In this document: one piece after another, positions 14,732 to 24,288 of the stretch | Numbering within the stretch: the stretch's first letter is position 1 | Layout of the letters: the number at the start of each line of letters is the position of its first letter | DNA from: Phenylobacterium sp. | GTDB taxonomy: Bacteria; Pseudomonadota; Alphaproteobacteria; Caulobacterales; Caulobacteraceae | Direction of reading: 5' to 3' | Length of the DNA stretch: 64,000 nucleotides | NCBI RefSeq assembly: GCF_030693405.1 | Contig: NZ_JAUYAW010000072.1 | Span: 62,001-126,000, forward strand | Made by a program: the position numbers and the translations under genes | The notes under the pieces: model-generated | What the model was told of the DNA's origin: nothing | The model's input: the letters and a program-made list of their open reading frames with translations, nothing else | The model's database searches: none

Positions 14732-15142
14732 ATGAATTTGACGGAGTCGGATGCGAAGACGGACGTCGACGGCGTCGATCGGGCGATCGGCGCCCGGGTT
14801 CGCGCCCGCCGTCGATCCCTCAGCATGAGCCAGTCCGACCTGGCCGAACGGCTGGGAGTCTCCTTCCAGCAGGTTCAGAAATACGAACGCGGCGCCAACC
14901 GCATCTCGGGTTCCACCCTGGTGGCCGCCAGCCGCGCCCTGCAGACCACGGTGAGCTGGCTGGTGGGCGAAGAGACCCACGAGAGCGCGCCGCCGGATGA
15001 GGCCTTCACGGCCCTGATGACCCCGGGCGCCCTTGAGATGCTGGAAGCCTACCGGGTGATTCCCCGTTCCCGGGCGCGACAGGCCCTGCTCGCCCTGGCG
15101 CGGGAGATGGCCCGCGAGGACGAGCCTCAGCCAGGGCTTTGA
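14732..15142 (+). CDS. Xre-family (Cro/C1) transcriptional regulator
   Basis: A 136-aa regulator. The helix-turn-helix domain spans about residues 15-75 (IGARVRARRRSLSMSQSDLA, ERLGVSFQQVQKYERGANRI), close to the consensus for alphaproteobacterial Xre regulators such as PraR-like proteins. The C-terminal half (GALEMLEAYRVIPRSRARQALLALAREMA) is helical. The ATG at 14732 has GGAG 6 nt upstream; further in-frame starts at 14720 and 14708 are possible. A CGCTCA / TGAGCG hairpin lies in the leader. The hybrid kinase gene follows after 35 bp, so they may be co-transcribed. Confidence 0.82.
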   Translation: MNLTESDAKTDVDGVDRAIGARVRARRRSLSMSQSDLAERLGVSFQQVQKYERGANRISGSTLVAASRALQTTVSWLVGEETHESAPPDEAFTALMTPGALEMLEAYRVIPRSRARQALLALAREMAREDEPQPGL

Positions 15143-15177
15143 CGGGCCGTTAAATCCGGCGGGACTAGGCTGGCGAC

Positions 15178-16734
15178 ATGGGAACGCCAGCCGACCACAT
15201 CGATGGATCCGCCGCCGATGGCGAGCAGATCAGCACGGGGCAACTCGCCGCCCTCAGCCACGAATTCCGCACGCCCTTGAGCGGCGTGCTCGGCATGGCG
15301 CGTCTCCTCGAGGGGACGCGACTGAGCGCCGAACAGCGCGCCTATGTGAGCGCCATGCGCGACTCCGGCGAACATCTGCTGGGCCTGGTCAATGAACTGC
15401 TGGACTTCGCCCGCCTGGGCGCCGGCAAGGTCGAGCTGCGCGCCGCCCCGGTTCCGGTGGAGGAGCTGCTGCGAGCGGTCTGCGAACTGCTCAGCCCCCG
15501 GGCCCACGAGAAGGGCCTGGAGATCGCTTGGGCCTCGCCGGACGCCGAGGCGGTTCTGTTGGCTGACGAAAGCCGCCTGCGGCAAATCCTACTCAACTTC
15601 GCCGGCAACGCGGTGAAGTTCACCGCTAAAGGCGGTGTCCTGCTGGGGGCGGCGCCTGCGGGCGAGGGACGCTGGCGCTTCACCGTTACGGATACGGGCC
15701 CCGGCGTCAGCCAGGCCGCCCGGGACCTCATTTTCGAAGCCTTCGCCCAGTCTGATCCCAGCCATCAGCTGACCGGGTCTGGCCTGGGCCTGGCCATCGC
15801 CCGGCGCCTCGCCCTGGCCATGGGGGGAGAGGTGGGCGTCGAAACCGCGGCCCATGGCGGCGCGGTGTTCTGGTTCGAGGCGCCGTTCGAGACCCTGGCC
15901 GGACCGACGGCGGTCCCGTCACGACCGCTCGCCGGCCTGCGGGTCGGGATCGCCTCTCCCAACCTCGTGGTGCGCGAGGCCGCCAGTCAGCAGGTGCTGG
16001 CCTGCGGCGGGACACCGGTGGTCGCCGCCCAGGTAGAGGAGCTCTTGCCCCTGACCGGTCCGCACGACGTCCTGCTGCTGGACCACGCGCTCGGCCAAGG
16101 GGGGCGCAAGGTGCGCCGCCCCTTCGACCGCCCGGCCCTGATCCTGCTGGCGCCGGAGGAGCGTGACCGCATCGCCCGCTACCGGGCCTCCGGATTCTGC
16201 GGCTATCTGATCAAGCCCCTGCGGCGCGCCTCCCTGGCCGAGCGGGTGCTGGCGGCCCTGCAGAGCGCTTCCGACCAGGCTCCGGCGCCCGACGATGACC
16301 GGGTCGCCCCGGCGGCGGCGCCGGGCGCCAGGGTGCTGCTGGTGGAGGACAATCCGGTCAATGCGCTGCTGGCCCGCACCCTGCTCGGCCGAGAAGGCTG
16401 CAGCATCGATCACGCGCTCACCGGCCATGAGGCCCTGGCCGCCCTGCAGGTTGGCGCCTACGACCTGGTGCTGATGGACATGCGCCTGCCCGACATTACG
16501 GGCGAGGAGACCACGCGCCGCCTGCGCGCCGCCGGCGTCGAGACCCCGGTGGTCGCCCTGACGGCCAACGCCTTCCAGGAGGACCGGGAGGCCTGCATGG
16601 CCGCGGGCATGAACGACTTCCTGGTCAAGCCCCTGGCCGTGGAGGCCCTGCGAATCGTGCTTTCCCGCTGGGCCCGGCGGTCCCTGGACGCCCCGGTCTG
16701 GACGGAAGCCGCAGGGCGCGCCAAGGTCGGCTGA
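15178..16734 (+). CDS. Hybrid histidine kinase, soluble
   Basis: A 518-aa two-component protein. The HisKA motif LSHEFRTPLSG has the phosphorylated His at residue 28. The HATPase domain shows the N box (NFAGNAVKFT), the G1 box DTGPG and the G2 box GSGLGLAIARRL. A degenerate receiver-like region follows (about 240-365). The C-terminal receiver has LLVEDNPVNALLARTLL, phospho-acceptor Asp434 in LVLMDMRLPD, and the conserved Thr/Ala and Lys (VVALTANAF, NDFLVKPL). There is no membrane segment or PAS domain, so the input must come from a partner or the short N-terminus. Confidence 0.9.
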   Translation: MGTPADHIDGSAADGEQISTGQLAALSHEFRTPLSGVLGMARLLEGTRLSAEQRAYVSAMRDSGEHLLGLVNELLDFARLGAGKVELRAAPVPVEELLRAVCELLSPRAHEKGLEIAWASPDAEAVLLADESRLRQILLNFAGNAVKFTAKGGVLLGAAPAGEGRWRFTVTDTGPGVSQAARDLIFEAFAQSDPSHQLTGSGLGLAIARRLALAMGGEVGVETAAHGGAVFWFEAPFETLAGPTAVPSRPLAGLRVGIASPNLVVREAASQQVLACGGTPVVAAQVEELLPLTGPHDVLLLDHALGQGGRKVRRPFDRPALILLAPEERDRIARYRASGFCGYLIKPLRRASLAERVLAALQSASDQAPAPDDDRVAPAAAPGARVLLVEDNPVNALLARTLLGREGCSIDHALTGHEALAALQVGAYDLVLMDMRLPDITGEETTRRLRAAGVETPVVALTANAFQEDREACMAAGMNDFLVKPLAVEALRIVLSRWARRSLDAPVWTEAAGRAKVG

Positions 16735-16768
16735 ATCTGGCGGGGCGTCCCGCCTCGGGGGAGACGCC

Positions 16769-18520
16769 ATGAACACCCAAGACGCCGGCCAGACGCCTGC
16801 GCCCAAGCCCAGCATTTGGTCGGCCCTGACCGTCTACGGCGAACGCCGGGCCCTGATCATGCTGGCCCTGGGCTTCGCCTCGGGCCTGCCCAACCTGCTG
16901 ATCTTCGACACCCTGTCGGCCTGGCTGCGGGAGTCGGGCCTGTCCCTTCAGGTCATCAGCATCTTCTCCCTGGCGACGCTGGCCTATTCCATGAAGCTGC
17001 TCTGGGCCCCGCTGGTGGACCGGACGAAGATCCCGTGGCTCACCGACCGGCTGGGCCATCGGCGATCCTGGATGCTGGTGGCCCAGGCCGCGGTGATGAT
17101 CGGCCTGTGGCTGGTGGCCGGCGGCGATCCGGTGCGCAACCTTGGCATGATGGCCCTTCTGGCGGTGCTGGTGGCCTTCGCCGGCGCGACCCAGGACATC
17201 GTCATCGACGCCTGGCGGATCGAGGCGGCTGGCGAAACCCGTCAGGGCGCTTTGGCGGCCGCCTATCAGTGGGGCTACCGCATCGCCATCATCGTGGCCG
17301 GCGCCATACCGCTGATTCTGGCCCAGCAGTACAGCTGGAACGTCTCCTACCTGGTCATGGCCGCCCTGATGCTGGTGGGCGTGGCCGGCGTCCTGGGCGC
17401 CCCGCGGGAAGCCCAGCACATTGTGCGCGCCATCAACCTGGAGGGCGTGCCCTCACGGCCCGGACTTGAGCTCCCCGAATGGCTGGCGCGTCTGACCCTG
17501 GTGGTGGCCGGCGCCATCGTCCTGGGCTCCGGCCTGGCCGGTTCGGCCGACATCCTGGCCCAGGGGCTCGGCGCGATCGGCCAGGCGGGGGCTGGCGAGT
17601 CCCTGGCGGCGGCCTGGACGAGCCGGCCCTGGGGGGTCTTCCTGCAGGTGGGCGCCGTGCTGGCGGGCGGCGGTCTGATCGTGCTGGCCGCCTTTCCGAT
17701 ACCCGGCTTCCGCACCCGACCGGGGGTCTATCTCTCGGCGGCGCTGTTTGATCCCTTCATCGACTTCTTTGATCGCTACCGGGGGACCGCGGCCCTGATC
17801 CTGGCCCTGATCTGTCTCTATCGGCTGGCGGATTTCGTCCTCAACATCATGACCCCCTTCTATCTCGACCTGGGCTTCACCCTGGTGGAGATCGCCGAGG
17901 TGCGGAAGGTGTTCGGGGTGGCCATGTCCATGCTCGGCGTCTTCCTGGGGGGGCTGGCGGTGGCGAGGTTCGGCCTGCTCCAGGCCATGCTGATCGGCGC
18001 CTTTGCAGGTCCGTTGAGCAATCTGATCTTCGCCTGGCTGGCCCTGAAGGGGGCTTCGCTCCCCGCGCTGTTTGTCGCCATCGGCGTGGACAATGTGGCC
18101 GGCGGCTTCGCCGGCACCTGCCTCATCGCCTACATGTCCAGCCTGACAGGCCACGGCTTCACCGCCACCCAGTATGCGGTCTTCTCGTCCTTCTACTCCC
18201 TGCCGGGCAAGCTCCTGGCCTCCCAGTCGGGCCGTATCGTCGAGAGCACAGCGGCGGCGGCTGAGGCCGGCGGCGTCATGGGGGGACTGCGCGGCCTTTT
18301 CGCCAGCCTGCCGGCCGAGGCCTATGCCGGGGCCATGGAGAAGTCTGGGGTTAGTCCCGCCTCGCTGGGCACAGGATATCTGCTGTTCTTCGTCTATTCG
18401 GCCGCGATCGGGGTGGTAGGCATCGTCCTGGCCTTCATGGTCGCCGCGCGCCAGAAGCCGCTGGCCCCTCAGCCCGCAGAGGGCGAGGCCGACGGGGCTG
18501 CGGCCTTGCCGCCCGGCTGA
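16769..18520 (+). CDS. ampG: AmpG-family MFS permease
   Basis: A 583-aa inner-membrane transporter of the AmpG family, which imports anhydro-muropeptides for cell-wall recycling. The N-terminal signature ALGFASGLPNLLIFDTLSAWLRE and SMKLLWAPLVDRTKIPWL, the RRSWMLVAQ motif, and GATQDIVIDAWRIEAA are typical. It is longer than E. coli AmpG because of extra hydrophobic segments in the middle (about residues 230-310), as usual in alphaproteobacteria. The gene lies 34 bp after the hybrid kinase. Its 3' end overlaps the convergent protease-like gene by 52 bp. Confidence 0.88.
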   Translation: MNTQDAGQTPAPKPSIWSALTVYGERRALIMLALGFASGLPNLLIFDTLSAWLRESGLSLQVISIFSLATLAYSMKLLWAPLVDRTKIPWLTDRLGHRRSWMLVAQAAVMIGLWLVAGGDPVRNLGMMALLAVLVAFAGATQDIVIDAWRIEAAGETRQGALAAAYQWGYRIAIIVAGAIPLILAQQYSWNVSYLVMAALMLVGVAGVLGAPREAQHIVRAINLEGVPSRPGLELPEWLARLTLVVAGAIVLGSGLAGSADILAQGLGAIGQAGAGESLAAAWTSRPWGVFLQVGAVLAGGGLIVLAAFPIPGFRTRPGVYLSAALFDPFIDFFDRYRGTAALILALICLYRLADFVLNIMTPFYLDLGFTLVEIAEVRKVFGVAMSMLGVFLGGLAVARFGLLQAMLIGAFAGPLSNLIFAWLALKGASLPALFVAIGVDNVAGGFAGTCLIAYMSSLTGHGFTATQYAVFSSFYSLPGKLLASQSGRIVESTAAAAEAGGVMGGLRGLFASLPAEAYAGAMEKSGVSPASLGTGYLLFFVYSAAIGVVGIVLAFMVAARQKPLAPQPAEGEADGAAALPPG

Positions 18521-19440
18521 TCCGGCGCTTTCGGCGCCGCGCCCTCCGGCAGGGCTTCCGGGGCCGGCATGGCTGCCGGCGTCCCGCGACCCGGCCGGGC
18601 GTTGACGGCGTCCGGCGCGATGCAGATCACCTGGGCCACCCGCAGGTCGCGGCGCAGATTGTCCGCCACCCGGCCGTAGTTTTCGGGGGTGACCGGCTCG
18701 CCCACGGCGAAGTTGGCCGCCTGACGGCCCGAGGCGTTCAGGGCGGTCAGCACGGTTTCCGGCGAGGTGGTGTAGATCCGGCCCCGGCGCGGCGCCTCGG
18801 CCACCGTCACCCCGATGACCCGGCCGCCGCTGTCCAGGGCCGGCGCCCCCGACAGCCCCGCCAGGGTGCCGGTGAGCCCATCTGTGCGACCGGTCTCGGC
18901 CCAGACGAGAACGGACTCCGTTCGCTCGCCCCGGCCGCGGACCACGAGGTTCTCGCGGCCCAACAGGCGCGAGGTCGCCTCGCCGGCGCGACCCTGGGGA
19001 TAGCCCGGGTGGAAGGCCCGGTCCCCTCGGCGCAAGGTGCGGTCCAGGCCAAGCGGAAGGGCCGGGGCGCCGCCCTCGGTGATCAGGATGGCGGCTTCGC
19101 CCCGGGGGTCGATGAACACTTCGGCGTCCACCCCGCGGCCGTCGGCGACCATGATGGCCGCATGGCTACAGCCTTCCACCACATGGCGGGCGGTCATCCA
19201 GACGCCGTCGTCAGAGACCGCGAAGGCCGTGCCGGCCCCGGGCTCGGCGGTCTGCGGCACCTCGACCACCACGGCCGGATCGAAGGGGGACGCGGGCCCG
19301 AGCGGCAGGCCTTCCTCGCCCGGCACCGGCGGCGGCGGCGGCGGCGCAGCGGCGTTCTCCTGCCGGCCAACGGCCGAGATCAGGAGGGCCAGCACCACGG
19401 CTGCGTAGACGAGCCAGTCCGGAAGACGGGGAAAGTGCAT
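18469..19440 (-). CDS. Trypsin-like serine protease-fold protein, membrane-anchored
   Basis: A 323-aa exported or anchored protein. Residues about 9-24 form one hydrophobic segment, followed by a Pro-rich stretch (APPPPPPVPG). The peptidase-like domain spans about 65-235: GAGTAFAVSDDGVWMTARHV with the catalytic His, and LSGAPALDSGGRVIGV with the Ser. The Asp position appears to be occupied by Glu/Ala in DPRGEAAILITE (usual pattern: D-[LV]-A-[LI]-L), so catalysis is doubtful or altered. The C-terminal tail is Pro/Ala-rich. It precedes the DUF350 gene in the transcript order DUF350-protease with only a 7-bp gap. Confidence 0.75.
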   Translation of the reverse strand: MHFPRLPDWLVYAAVVLALLISAVGRQENAAAPPPPPPVPGEEGLPLGPASPFDPAVVVEVPQTAEPGAGTAFAVSDDGVWMTARHVVEGCSHAAIMVADGRGVDAEVFIDPRGEAAILITEGGAPALPLGLDRTLRRGDRAFHPGYPQGRAGEATSRLLGRENLVVRGRGERTESVLVWAETGRTDGLTGTLAGLSGAPALDSGGRVIGVTVAEAPRRGRIYTTSPETVLTALNASGRQAANFAVGEPVTPENYGRVADNLRRDLRVAQVICIAPDAVNARPGRGTPAAMPAPEALPEGAAPKAPDQPGGKAAAPSASPSAG

Positions 19441-19447
19441 CAGGCGG

Positions 19448-19876
19448 TCAGGTCGCCACGGCTGCGGCGAGGATCAGGGCGGTAGCGAGCTTGGCGCCCA
19501 CCAGCAGAGCGGCGGCGGCGACCTCGCCCTCCTGGATCCGCTGGGGCAAGCCCCGCAGCAGCAGGTCCACCAGCCGGAAGACCAGCAGCTGGACCATCAC
19601 CGTGGAGACCCCCCAGATGATGATCTCCACCAGGGAGGTGGACGAGTTCAATGACAGGGCCAGGGGGGCGGCCAGGCCCACCAGCACGCCGCCCAGGGAG
19701 ATGGCGGCCGCAGCGTTGCCGTCGCGGATCAGGGCGACTTCCTTGTGTGGGGTCAGCAGCACATAGAGCGCGGCCCCCAGGAACAGGATCAGCACCGCCA
19801 CGCCGGCGTGCAGCAGGGTCGTGGGAAAGCCGATGGCGAAGGCCTGGATTTCCGGAGACTGAAGGTCGGGGGGCAT
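19448..19876 (-). CDS. DUF350 family membrane protein
   Basis: A 142-aa inner-membrane protein with four hydrophobic helices: about residues 15-38, 56-78 (AISLGGVLVGLAAPLALSLN), 84-106 (LVEIIIWGVSTVMVQLLVFR) and 120-140. The family motif KEVALIRDGNAAAAISLGG before helix two is present. Function is unknown. It lies upstream of the protease-like gene on the same strand, a plausible two-gene operon. Confidence 0.82.
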   Translation of the reverse strand: MPPDLQSPEIQAFAIGFPTTLLHAGVAVLILFLGAALYVLLTPHKEVALIRDGNAAAAISLGGVLVGLAAPLALSLNSSTSLVEIIIWGVSTVMVQLLVFRLVDLLLRGLPQRIQEGEVAAAALLVGAKLATALILAAAVAT

Positions 19877-19944
19877 ACGGTCTCACCTCGGCGGGGTCGG
19901 GAGGGGGATGGTTAGCACGAGGGCCGCAGGCCACGGCAAGCAGT

Positions 19945-21156
19945 TCAGGCCGCAGGTGCGTCCTTCGCCTCTGACGCGAGGGGTTCGGCAGGGGAAAGCG
20001 CGTCCGTCGCCTGGGCCAGACGCCGCCGCTCGCTGGCGCGCATCTTCTCGCTCTCCGACTTCAGCTGGCCGCAGGCGGCCAGGATGTCCCGGCCCCGGGG
20101 AGTGCGGATGGGCGAGGCGTAGCCGGCCCGGTTCAGCACCGCGGCGAAGGCCTCGATGGTCTTCCAGTCCGAGCAGGCATAGGGCGAGCCCGGCCACGGA
20201 TTGAACGGGATCAGGTTGATCTTGGCCGGGATGCCCTTGATCAGGTTGAGCAGGGCCTTGGCCTCGGCCGGGCTGTCGTTCACGTCCTTGAGCATGACGT
20301 ATTCGAAGGTCACCCGCCTTGCGTTGGACAGGCCCGGATAGGCGCGGATGCCGGCCATCAGCTGGTCCAGCGGATACTTCCGGTTCAGGGGCACCAGCTC
20401 GTCGCGCAGCTCATCATTGGTGGCGTGCAGGGAGATGGCGAGCATGGCCTGGGTCTGGTCGCCCAGGGGGATCAGCTCCGGGACCACGCCCGAGGTCGAC
20501 ACCGTGATCCGGCGGCGCGAGATGGCGATGCCCTCATTGTCGGCGATGATGTCGATGGCGGCGGCCACATGGGGCAGATTGTAGAGCGGCTCGCCCATGC
20601 CCATGAAGACGATGTTGGAGAGCCGGCGGTCTTCCTTGGGGCTCGGCCACTCCTCCAGATCGTCCCGGGCCACCTGCACCTGGGCGACGATCTCGGCCGC
20701 CGTCAGATTGCGCACCAGGGCCTGGGTGCCGGTGTGGCAGAAGGTGCAGTTCAGCGTGCAGCCCACCTGGCTGGAGACGCAAAGCGCGCCGGAGCGGCCC
20801 ACATCGGGGATGTAGACGGTTTCGACCTCGATGCCCGGCGCCATGCGGATCAGCCACTTGCGTGTGCCGTCCCGGGAGACCTGGCGCTCGACCACCTCGG
20901 GACGGGAAAGCGTGAAGGCCTCGGCCAGGGCCGCGCGGGTCTCCTTGGCCACGTCGGTCATGGCGCCGAAGTCGGTCAGGCCATAGTGGTGGATCCAGCG
21001 CCACAGCTGGGTGGCCCGCATCTTGGCCTTGTCGGGCCGGACCACGCCGGCCTCGATCAGGGCCGCGGCCAGCTGCGGCCGGGTCAGCCCCGACAGGTTC
21101 GGCCGGGTCGGCGCGGCGGCGGACGCCGCGCGCGAAAGATCGAGGGTGACGCCCAA
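19945..21156 (-). CDS. rlmN: 23S rRNA/tRNA adenine-C2 methyltransferase RlmN
   Basis: A dual-specificity radical SAM enzyme that methylates A2503 of 23S rRNA and A37 of some tRNAs. The iron-sulfur motif is seen in [66 protein letters not shown] and the final Cys region (CGQLKSE) complete the family pattern. The frame stays open far upstream (to 21711), but that extension overlaps the divergent oxidoreductase. I place the start at the TTG of [10 protein letters not shown] (21156), giving about 403 aa; the exact start is uncertain because no clear ribosome-binding site is seen. Confidence 0.93.
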   Translation of the reverse strand: MGVTLDLSRAASAAAPTRPNLSGLTRPQLAAALIEAGVVRPDKAKMRATQLWRWIHHYGLTDFGAMTDVAKETRAALAEAFTLSRPEVVERQVSRDGTRKWLIRMAPGIEVETVYIPDVGRSGALCVSSQVGCTLNCTFCHTGTQALVRNLTAAEIVAQVQVARDDLEEWPSPKEDRRLSNIVFMGMGEPLYNLPHVAAAIDIIADNEGIAISRRRITVSTSGVVPELIPLGDQTQAMLAISLHATNDELRDELVPLNRKYPLDQLMAGIRAYPGLSNARRVTFEYVMLKDVNDSPAEAKALLNLIKGIPAKINLIPFNPWPGSPYACSDWKTIEAFAAVLNRAGYASPIRTPRGRDILAACGQLKSESEKMRASERRRLAQATDALSPAEPLASEAKDAPAA

Positions 21157-21349
21157 GGGTCTGAACTCGCTGTCTGGAAGGTCCTCCAATATAGGCGAGG
21201 CCGCGTCCGGGGCCAACTCGCGGGCGATGACGCTGGGGAAGTCGCGATGGTGTGGCCCTTCAAACAAATGTTCGTCCGCGACCTTCCGCCGCCGCCGGGG
21301 CTGGGTTAGCGTCCGCGCCAATTGCGCAAATCGGACGTGGGAGAACGAC

Positions 21350-22351
21350 ATGAAGGCAGTGCTGAGCAAGGTGACGGGCGGTCCGGACGCCCTGGTCGTC
21401 GAGGACATTCCCGCGCCCGTAGCCGGTCCCGGCCAGGCGCTGATCTCGGTGAAGGCCGTCGGCGTCAACTTCCCCGACGTGCTGATGATCGAGGACAAGT
21501 ACCAGTCGCGGCCGCCGCGCCCCTTCTCGCCGGGCGGCGAGCTGTCCGGCGTCATCAAGGCCGTCGGCGAAGGCGTCACCAATGTAAAGGTCGGCGACCG
21601 GGTTCTGGCCAATACCGGCTGGGGCGGCATGGCCGAAGAGGTGGCCCTGCCGGCCAACCGTCTGTGGCACATCCCCGACAGCATGCCCCATGACGAGGCT
21701 GCGGCCTTCATCCTGACCTATGGCACCTCGTTCCACGCCTTGAAGGATCGCGGTCGGGTGAAGGCCGGCGAGAGCCTGCTGGTCCTGGGCGCCGCTGGCG
21801 GCGTCGGCCTGGCGGCCGTCGAACTGGGCAAGGCCATGGGCATGCGGGTCGTGGCCGCCTGTTCCAGCCAGGAGAAGGTTGATCTGGCCATCAAGCACTG
21901 CGCCGACGAGGGTGTGGTCTATGGCCGCGGCCCCTTCGACCGCGACGGCCAGAAGCAGCTGTCGGAACTGTTCAAGTCCAAGGCCGGGCCGAACGGCTTC
22001 GACGTGATCTATGACGCCGTGGGCGGCGACTATGCCGAACCGGCCCTGCGCACCATCGCCTGGGAGGGCCGCTATCTGGTGATCGGCTTCGCCGCCGGCG
22101 AAATTCCCAAGATCCCGCTGAACCTCACCCTGCTGAAGGGCTGCGAGATCGTCGGCGTGTTCTGGGGCACCTGGGCGGCCAAGGATCCGGAAGCCTTCGC
22201 CCAGAGCGTCAAGGACCTGCTGGATCTCTATGCGGCCGGCAAGATCAAGCCGCATGTCTCCGAGCGCTTCCCTCTGGAGAAGGGCGCCGACGCCATCGCC
22301 CACCTGGCCAGCCGCAAGGCCATGGGCAAGGTGGTGGTCACCGTCGACTGA
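21350..22351 (+). CDS. NADPH:quinone oxidoreductase family protein (MDR)
   Basis: A 333-aa zinc-free medium-chain dehydrogenase. The N-terminal GroES-like domain contains [18 protein letters not shown] and [18 protein letters not shown]. The Rossmann motif [18 protein letters not shown] is at about residues 148-165. No zinc-binding cysteines are present, as expected for quinone oxidoreductases. The ATG at 21350 follows GGAGA and gives the usual family start, MKAVLSK. It is divergent from rlmN. Confidence 0.9.
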   Translation: MKAVLSKVTGGPDALVVEDIPAPVAGPGQALISVKAVGVNFPDVLMIEDKYQSRPPRPFSPGGELSGVIKAVGEGVTNVKVGDRVLANTGWGGMAEEVALPANRLWHIPDSMPHDEAAAFILTYGTSFHALKDRGRVKAGESLLVLGAAGGVGLAAVELGKAMGMRVVAACSSQEKVDLAIKHCADEGVVYGRGPFDRDGQKQLSELFKSKAGPNGFDVIYDAVGGDYAEPALRTIAWEGRYLVIGFAAGEIPKIPLNLTLLKGCEIVGVFWGTWAAKDPEAFAQSVKDLLDLYAAGKIKPHVSERFPLEKGADAIAHLASRKAMGKVVVTVD

Positions 22352-22481
22352 TCGCCGCGACCCTGATCGCGTGGGCGGCGGGCGGAAGCATCTTCCCCTG
22401 CCGCCCATCCCGCTTTAGTGATCGACGATCACATAGATGAGGCGCCGACGTCCGTGCGAGCGCCCAAAGGGGAGATGCGTC

Positions 22482-23354
22482 ATGGCTGGACGTCTTGAGG
22501 GCAAGGTTGCGGTGATCACTGGCGGATGCTCCGGCATCGGCCTCGGGACGGTTGAGCTGTTCGTCGCCGAGGGGGCCAAGGTGGTGGCCGCCGACATCCA
22601 GGACGAAAAGGGCGCCATGCTGGAGGCGCGCTTCGGCGAGCATGTCCGCTACGCCCACTGCGATGTCACCTCCGAAGACGACATCGCCGCCGCCCTGAAG
22701 CTGGCCGACAGCGCCTTTGGCGGCCTCGACATCCTGTTCAACAACGCCGGCATCTCCGACCGCATGGGGGCGATCACCGAGGTCACCGCCGAGGGCTGGG
22801 ACTGGATCTTCTCGGTGCTGGTGCGTGGGCCGGCGCTGGGCATGAAGCACGCCGCCCCGATGATGATCGCCCGCGGCGGCGGCTCGATCATCAACACCGC
22901 CTCCATCGCCGGCCTGCAGGCCGGCTTTGGCCCCATCGCCTATTCCACCGCCAAGGCCGGCGTCATCCATATGAGCCGCGTGGCCGCCGCCCAGCTGTCG
23001 CGCCAGAAGGTGCGGGTCAACGCCATCTGCCCGGGCCTGATCGCCACCTCGATCTTCGGCGCGTCGCTGGGTCTCCCCCGCGAGGTGGCCGACCAGATGG
23101 CCGCCCGGGTCGAACAGGGCGCCGCCAGCGTCCAGCCGGTGCCCAAGGCCGGCCTGCCCGGCGATATCGCCCAGGCTGCGCTTTACCTCGCCTCGGACGC
23201 CTCGGCCTTCGTGTCAGGGACCCACCTGGTGGTGGACGGCGGCATCACGGTCGGCGGCCGCCACAGCTGGGACACGGCCTCGCCCTCGCCCTTCGTGCAG
23301 ATGTTCGGCGAGGACTCGCCGTTTGCGCCACCTGCCGCACCGGCCGCGTCCTGA
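22482..23354 (+). CDS. Short-chain dehydrogenase/reductase
   Basis: A 290-aa SDR. The cofactor motif TGGCSGIG is at about residues 13-20, NNAG at about 88, the catalytic Ser in INTASIAG and Tyr/Lys in YSTAKAG. ICPGLIAT follows at the substrate loop. The C-terminus has a short extension after the usual VVDGG. GGGGAG lies upstream of the ATG at 22482. The substrate cannot be named from sequence. The transporter gene follows after 10 bp. Confidence 0.88.
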   Translation: MAGRLEGKVAVITGGCSGIGLGTVELFVAEGAKVVAADIQDEKGAMLEARFGEHVRYAHCDVTSEDDIAAALKLADSAFGGLDILFNNAGISDRMGAITEVTAEGWDWIFSVLVRGPALGMKHAAPMMIARGGGSIINTASIAGLQAGFGPIAYSTAKAGVIHMSRVAAAQLSRQKVRVNAICPGLIATSIFGASLGLPREVADQMAARVEQGAASVQPVPKAGLPGDIAQAALYLASDASAFVSGTHLVVDGGITVGGRHSWDTASPSPFVQMFGEDSPFAPPAAPAAS

Positions 23355-23364
23355 GGCGGGGCGG

Positions 23365-24288
23365 TTGAGCGAGGACAAGCCGTCCCGGACGCCGCTGGCG
23401 CCCAATGTCCACGGGGCTCTGTGGATGGTGGCGTCAGCGCTCGGCTTCACCGTGATGACGACGCTGATCAAGTTTCTCGGCGACGATTATCCGGCGGCCT
23501 TGCAGACCTTCTACCGGCAGGTGGCGGGGTTCGTGATCCTGATCCCCTTCATCATCAACCGCCGGGGCGCGGCCTTCGCCACCACGCGGCCCGGCATCCT
23601 GCTGTTCCGCTCGGCGGCGGGCACGCTGGGGATGATCCTGTCCTTCTACGCCTTCCAGAAGATGCCGCTCGCCGACGCCAATGCGTTGTCGTTCACCCGC
23701 ACGCTCTGGCTGGTGCCGCTGGCCTTCTTCATTGTGCGCGAGCCGGTGGGGCCAATGCGGATCGGCGCGGCCCTGGTGGGGTTCGCCGGCGTGCTGATCA
23801 TGGTGCGGCCAGGCGCTGGCGGCGAGTTCGCCATCGGCTGGCCGGCCGCGGCCATGCTGGCCTCATCCTTCCTGTTCGCGCTGACCATCACCGGCATGAA
23901 GGTGATGACCCGGGACCACAGCCCCATGGTGCTGCTGGTCTGGTCGGCCACGCTCGGCCTGGTCTTCGCCCTGCCCGGCGCCCTGTTTGTCTGGCGCTGG
24001 CCCGAGCCCTTCGACCTGTTCCTTCTGTGCGTCATGGGCGTCGTCGGCACCCTGACCCAGGGCTTCTACATCAAGGGGATGTCCATCGGCGACGCCGGCG
24101 CCATGGCCCCCATCGACTATATCCGCCTGGTCTTCGCCGCCGGCGCCGGTTTCCTGCTGTTCAATGAGCTTCCGACCATTTGGACCCTGCTCGGGGCCGC
24201 GGTGGTGGTGATCTCAACGCTTTCCATCACCTGGCGCGAGCAGCAGCTCGCCAAACAGGCCCGGATCAGGGCTGCGGCCGAGGTCTAG
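23365..24288 (+). CDS. EamA/DMT-superfamily transporter
   Basis: A 307-aa inner-membrane protein with ten hydrophobic segments in two EamA repeats (about residues 15-140 and 160-295), e.g. LWMVASALGFTVMTTLIKFL and WTLLGAAVVVISTLSI. It belongs to the drug/metabolite exporter family; the substrate is unknown. The likely start is the TTG at 23365, 10 bp after the SDR stop with GAGGCGGGG before it; longer frames overlap the SDR. Its end overlaps the convergent DUF1232 gene by 4 bp. Confidence 0.87.
   Translation: MSEDKPSRTPLAPNVHGALWMVASALGFTVMTTLIKFLGDDYPAALQTFYRQVAGFVILIPFIINRRGAAFATTRPGILLFRSAAGTLGMILSFYAFQKMPLADANALSFTRTLWLVPLAFFIVREPVGPMRIGAALVGFAGVLIMVRPGAGGEFAIGWPAAAMLASSFLFALTITGMKVMTRDHSPMVLLVWSATLGLVFALPGALFVWRWPEPFDLFLLCVMGVVGTLTQGFYIKGMSIGDAGAMAPIDYIRLVFAAGAGFLLFNELPTIWTLLGAAVVVISTLSITWREQQLAKQARIRAAAEV

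Noticed and set aside
21157-21711. The long upstream extension of rlmN
   Set aside because: It overlaps the start of the divergent oxidoreductase and has no similarity to RlmN N-termini; it is an open frame caused by high GC.
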